In this document: piece by piece, positions 62,371-64,000 of the stretch
How positions within the stretch are numbered: position 1 is the stretch's first letter
How the letters are laid out: every line of letters starts with the position of its first letter
Made by a program: the position numbers and the translations under genes
Assembly: GCF_006716645.1 (NCBI RefSeq)
Contig: NZ_VFPL01000001.1
Coordinates: forward strand, 3,224,001-3,288,000
Reading direction: 5' to 3'
Length of the DNA: 64,000 nucleotides
DNA from: Arcticibacter tournemirensis
GTDB lineage: Bacteria; Bacteroidota; Bacteroidia; Sphingobacteriales; Sphingobacteriaceae
The notes under the pieces: model-generated
Told to the model about the DNA's origin: nothing
The model's database searches: none
The model's input: only the letters and a program-made list of their open reading frames with translations

Positions 62371-64000
62371 ATGAAGCTTAAAATATTTTTAACGGTCCTT
62401 TTTATTACTTCGCTGATTTGCCGGCTGGCTGCTCAATCTTCAGACAAGGAAACGCCAGCGATGAAGAAGGCTATTTCAGAATATAACTCTCTCCGGTACT
62501 TATCAGCAATTCACCATTTGAATGCAGTCCTTGAAAAAGACACTTCCAATGTGAAAGCCATGGAAATGATCGCTTTCAGTTACAGACAGGTTAAAAACTA
62601 TGACGAAGCGCTCTTCTGGTATGAGAAGCTAAGCCATCAAAAATCTTTAAAAGCAGACTGGGTGCTTTACTTCGCAGAGGCGCTTGCGAGCAAGCAGCAA
62701 TACGAGAAATCAGAACAATGGTATCGTAAATATCTCAGTATGATGCCGGCGGACAAACGTGCATCAGAATTTTCCCGCGCTGATTTAAATAGCTTCACGC
62801 AGAATAATGGATTTTGGAAGGTTGCCTACACCAACCTGAATACTGCTGCTTCGGAATATTCTCCTTTATATTACAAGGATGGACTTCTATTCAGCAGCAA
62901 CCGCCTGCGAAAGAGTGCCTCCGGACGGGTTTTTCCCTGGGATAACACACCTTATAGCAATTTATATCAGGTCGCCAAACTCAAAGATGTTAAAGATGTA
63001 GATACTGATAGTATGATGAGGGTAGCCTTCAAGGGTAGTGGAAAGGCATATAGGTTTAATAACGACGACACCGAACCCACCAGCAACGACAGCAAAACAC
63101 TGGGGCAATACAATCCTGCTCTTTTTATGGACACGCTTGGTCTGGCATTGAATTCTTCAGGTCTCGCTAAACCCCTGATGGGGAGGGTGAACACAAAATA
63201 TCACGAAGGTCCGGCTTCGGCATTTCCCGATGGCTCTCTGATATTTACGCGGAATAACTTTTACAAAGGACGACAAGGCAAAAGCAAAACAGGGATCAAC
63301 AAGCTGAAACTCTATATTGCCAGCGGCAGCGGCTTAACAACGATAACAGAATTTCCTTATAATAGCGACGAGTATTCTGTCGGACACCCTGCTCTTAGTA
63401 CAGACGGAAACATCCTCGTTTTCGCTTCCGATATGCCGCAGGGTTATGGTGGAACTGACCTGTATTACTGCGTTCGCTCGGGAGCAGGGCAATGGACACG
63501 ACCAGTAAATCTCGGGAAGCAGATCAATACGGAAGGGAACGAACAGTTTCCATATCTTGCAAAAGACGGAACCCTTTTCTTTGCCTCGACCGGGCACGCC
63601 GGTCTGGGCGGACTTGACGTATTCGAGGTCGCTTTGAAAGATATGAAGCCTGTTCACCAGCCTCGTAATATGGGTGTTCCTGTGAACTCCTCTGCTGACG
63701 ACTTCGGACTGGTAAGAAGTGAAGACGGAAAGAGTGGTTATTTCAGTTCTAACAGGAGGGGTGGAGACGATATATACCATTTCAGCCAGGCAAGTTCAAG
63801 GGTCAGAATTGAAGGCACTATAAAAGACGCAAGAACCAAGCTTCCTTTAGGAGGAAGCCGGCTGCTGATGCGCCATCTGGACGGTACTGATACCGTAAGA
63901 ACAGACACCAAAGGACAGTTCAGCAAGGATCTGGCGAAAGAAAGAGACTATGAAATTACAGGTCAGAAGTTAGGATACGTAAGCCAGATGGGCTTTACTA
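62371..64000 (+). CDS. OmpA/PD40-type lipid- or envelope-associated protein, partial at window end
   Basis: The frame opens at 62371 (MKLKIFLTVLFITSLICRLA, a signal peptide) 10 bases after the PorP/SprF stop and stays open to the window end: 543 residues are seen. Residues about 50-140 form TPR-like helices (EMIAFSYRQVKNYDEALFWY, then YEKSEQWYRKYLSM). From about 155 come PD40/WD40-like beta-propeller repeats (SVGHPALSTDGNILVFASDM, then GGLDVF and DFGLVRSEDGKSGYFSSNRR). The last 70 residues visible are a carboxypeptidase-regulatory-like fold. Proteins of this order usually end in an OmpA peptidoglycan-binding domain, which would lie beyond the window. It completes the adhesin, PorP, OmpA triad. 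Confidence 0.9.
   Translation, partial: MKLKIFLTVLFITSLICRLAAQSSDKETPAMKKAISEYNSLRYLSAIHHLNAVLEKDTSNVKAMEMIAFSYRQVKNYDEALFWYEKLSHQKSLKADWVLYFAEALASKQQYEKSEQWYRKYLSMMPADKRASEFSRADLNSFTQNNGFWKVAYTNLNTAASEYSPLYYKDGLLFSSNRLRKSASGRVFPWDNTPYSNLYQVAKLKDVKDVDTDSMMRVAFKGSGKAYRFNNDDTEPTSNDSKTLGQYNPALFMDTLGLALNSSGLAKPLMGRVNTKYHEGPASAFPDGSLIFTRNNFYKGRQGKSKTGINKLKLYIASGSGLTTITEFPYNSDEYSVGHPALSTDGNILVFASDMPQGYGGTDLYYCVRSGAGQWTRPVNLGKQINTEGNEQFPYLAKDGTLFFASTGHAGLGGLDVFEVALKDMKPVHQPRNMGVPVNSSADDFGLVRSEDGKSGYFSSNRRGGDDIYHFSQASSRVRIEGTIKDARTKLPLGGSRLLMRHLDGTDTVRTDTKGQFSKDLAKERDYEITGQKLGYVSQMGFT

Noticed and set aside
1-64000. tRNA, rRNA, CRISPR array or intact insertion sequence
   Set aside because: No cloverleaf-like sequence, repeat-spacer array or transposase was seen in the gene-free stretches that I read.

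Overview
The window comes from a Bacteroidota genome, most likely Sphingobacteriaceae (Pedobacter/Arcticibacter-like; the family is inferred). Evidence: a SusC/SusD pair controlled by an ECF sigma factor and a FecR anti-sigma factor, a gliding-motility-type C-terminal domain protein followed by PorP/SprF and an OmpA/PD40-type protein (type IX secretion), DUF4199, DUF4843 and PKD-like lipoproteins, -7 boxes of the Bacteroidota TAnnTTTG type, and almost no Shine-Dalgarno sequences. No rRNA, tRNA, CRISPR array or intact insertion sequence was found.

Layout. 1-18.9 kb is mixed housekeeping and stress: a DUF72 protein, a large AsmA-like protein, a GC-rich unknown protein with an unusually strong ribosome binding site, a thiamine-diphosphate enzyme broken by one in-frame amber codon, a SNF2-type helicase, DUF4199 plus a membrane-anchored LuxR-type regulator, an MFS transporter, a 50-residue acidic protein, and the mutagenic repair cassette imuA-imuB-dnaE2. 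19.3-20.7 kb holds a single-domain response regulator and an AraC-type regulator split by a one-base frameshift at a 9-base A run. 21.2-35.4 kb is a long same-strand nutrient-uptake locus: ECF sigma, FecR, SusC with an N-terminal signalling domain, SusD, two surface lipoproteins, a TlpA-like thioredoxin, a protein ending in a DsbD-alpha-like domain and a double-trypsin/PDZ protease. It has no glycoside hydrolase, which suggests a disulfide-containing protein or peptide as substrate. 35.5-37 kb is a short-chain dehydrogenase and its probable TetR repressor, with two matching palindromic operators around the promoter.

37.2-57.6 kb is an exopolysaccharide locus in several blocks on both strands: about ten glycosyltransferases (three are GT8 paralogues), flippase, pyruvyl transferase, acyltransferase, O-antigen polymerase/ligase-like protein, chain-length protein of the Wzc type, a half-length TolC-like protein and a 46-residue membrane protein that had to be found by hand. 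No initiating sugar-phosphate transferase or sugar-nucleotide genes are in view. 58.1-64 kb is a type IX secretion set: a giant lectin/Ig-repeat surface protein, its PorP/SprF partner, and a TPR/PD40 protein that runs off the window end.

The most interesting items are the protease/thiol-equipped SusCD locus, the frameshifted AraC gene at a homopolymer, the amber codon inside the cofactor site of the thiamine enzyme, the TetR operators, the small coupled membrane protein in the polysaccharide operon, and several unexplained inverted repeats.
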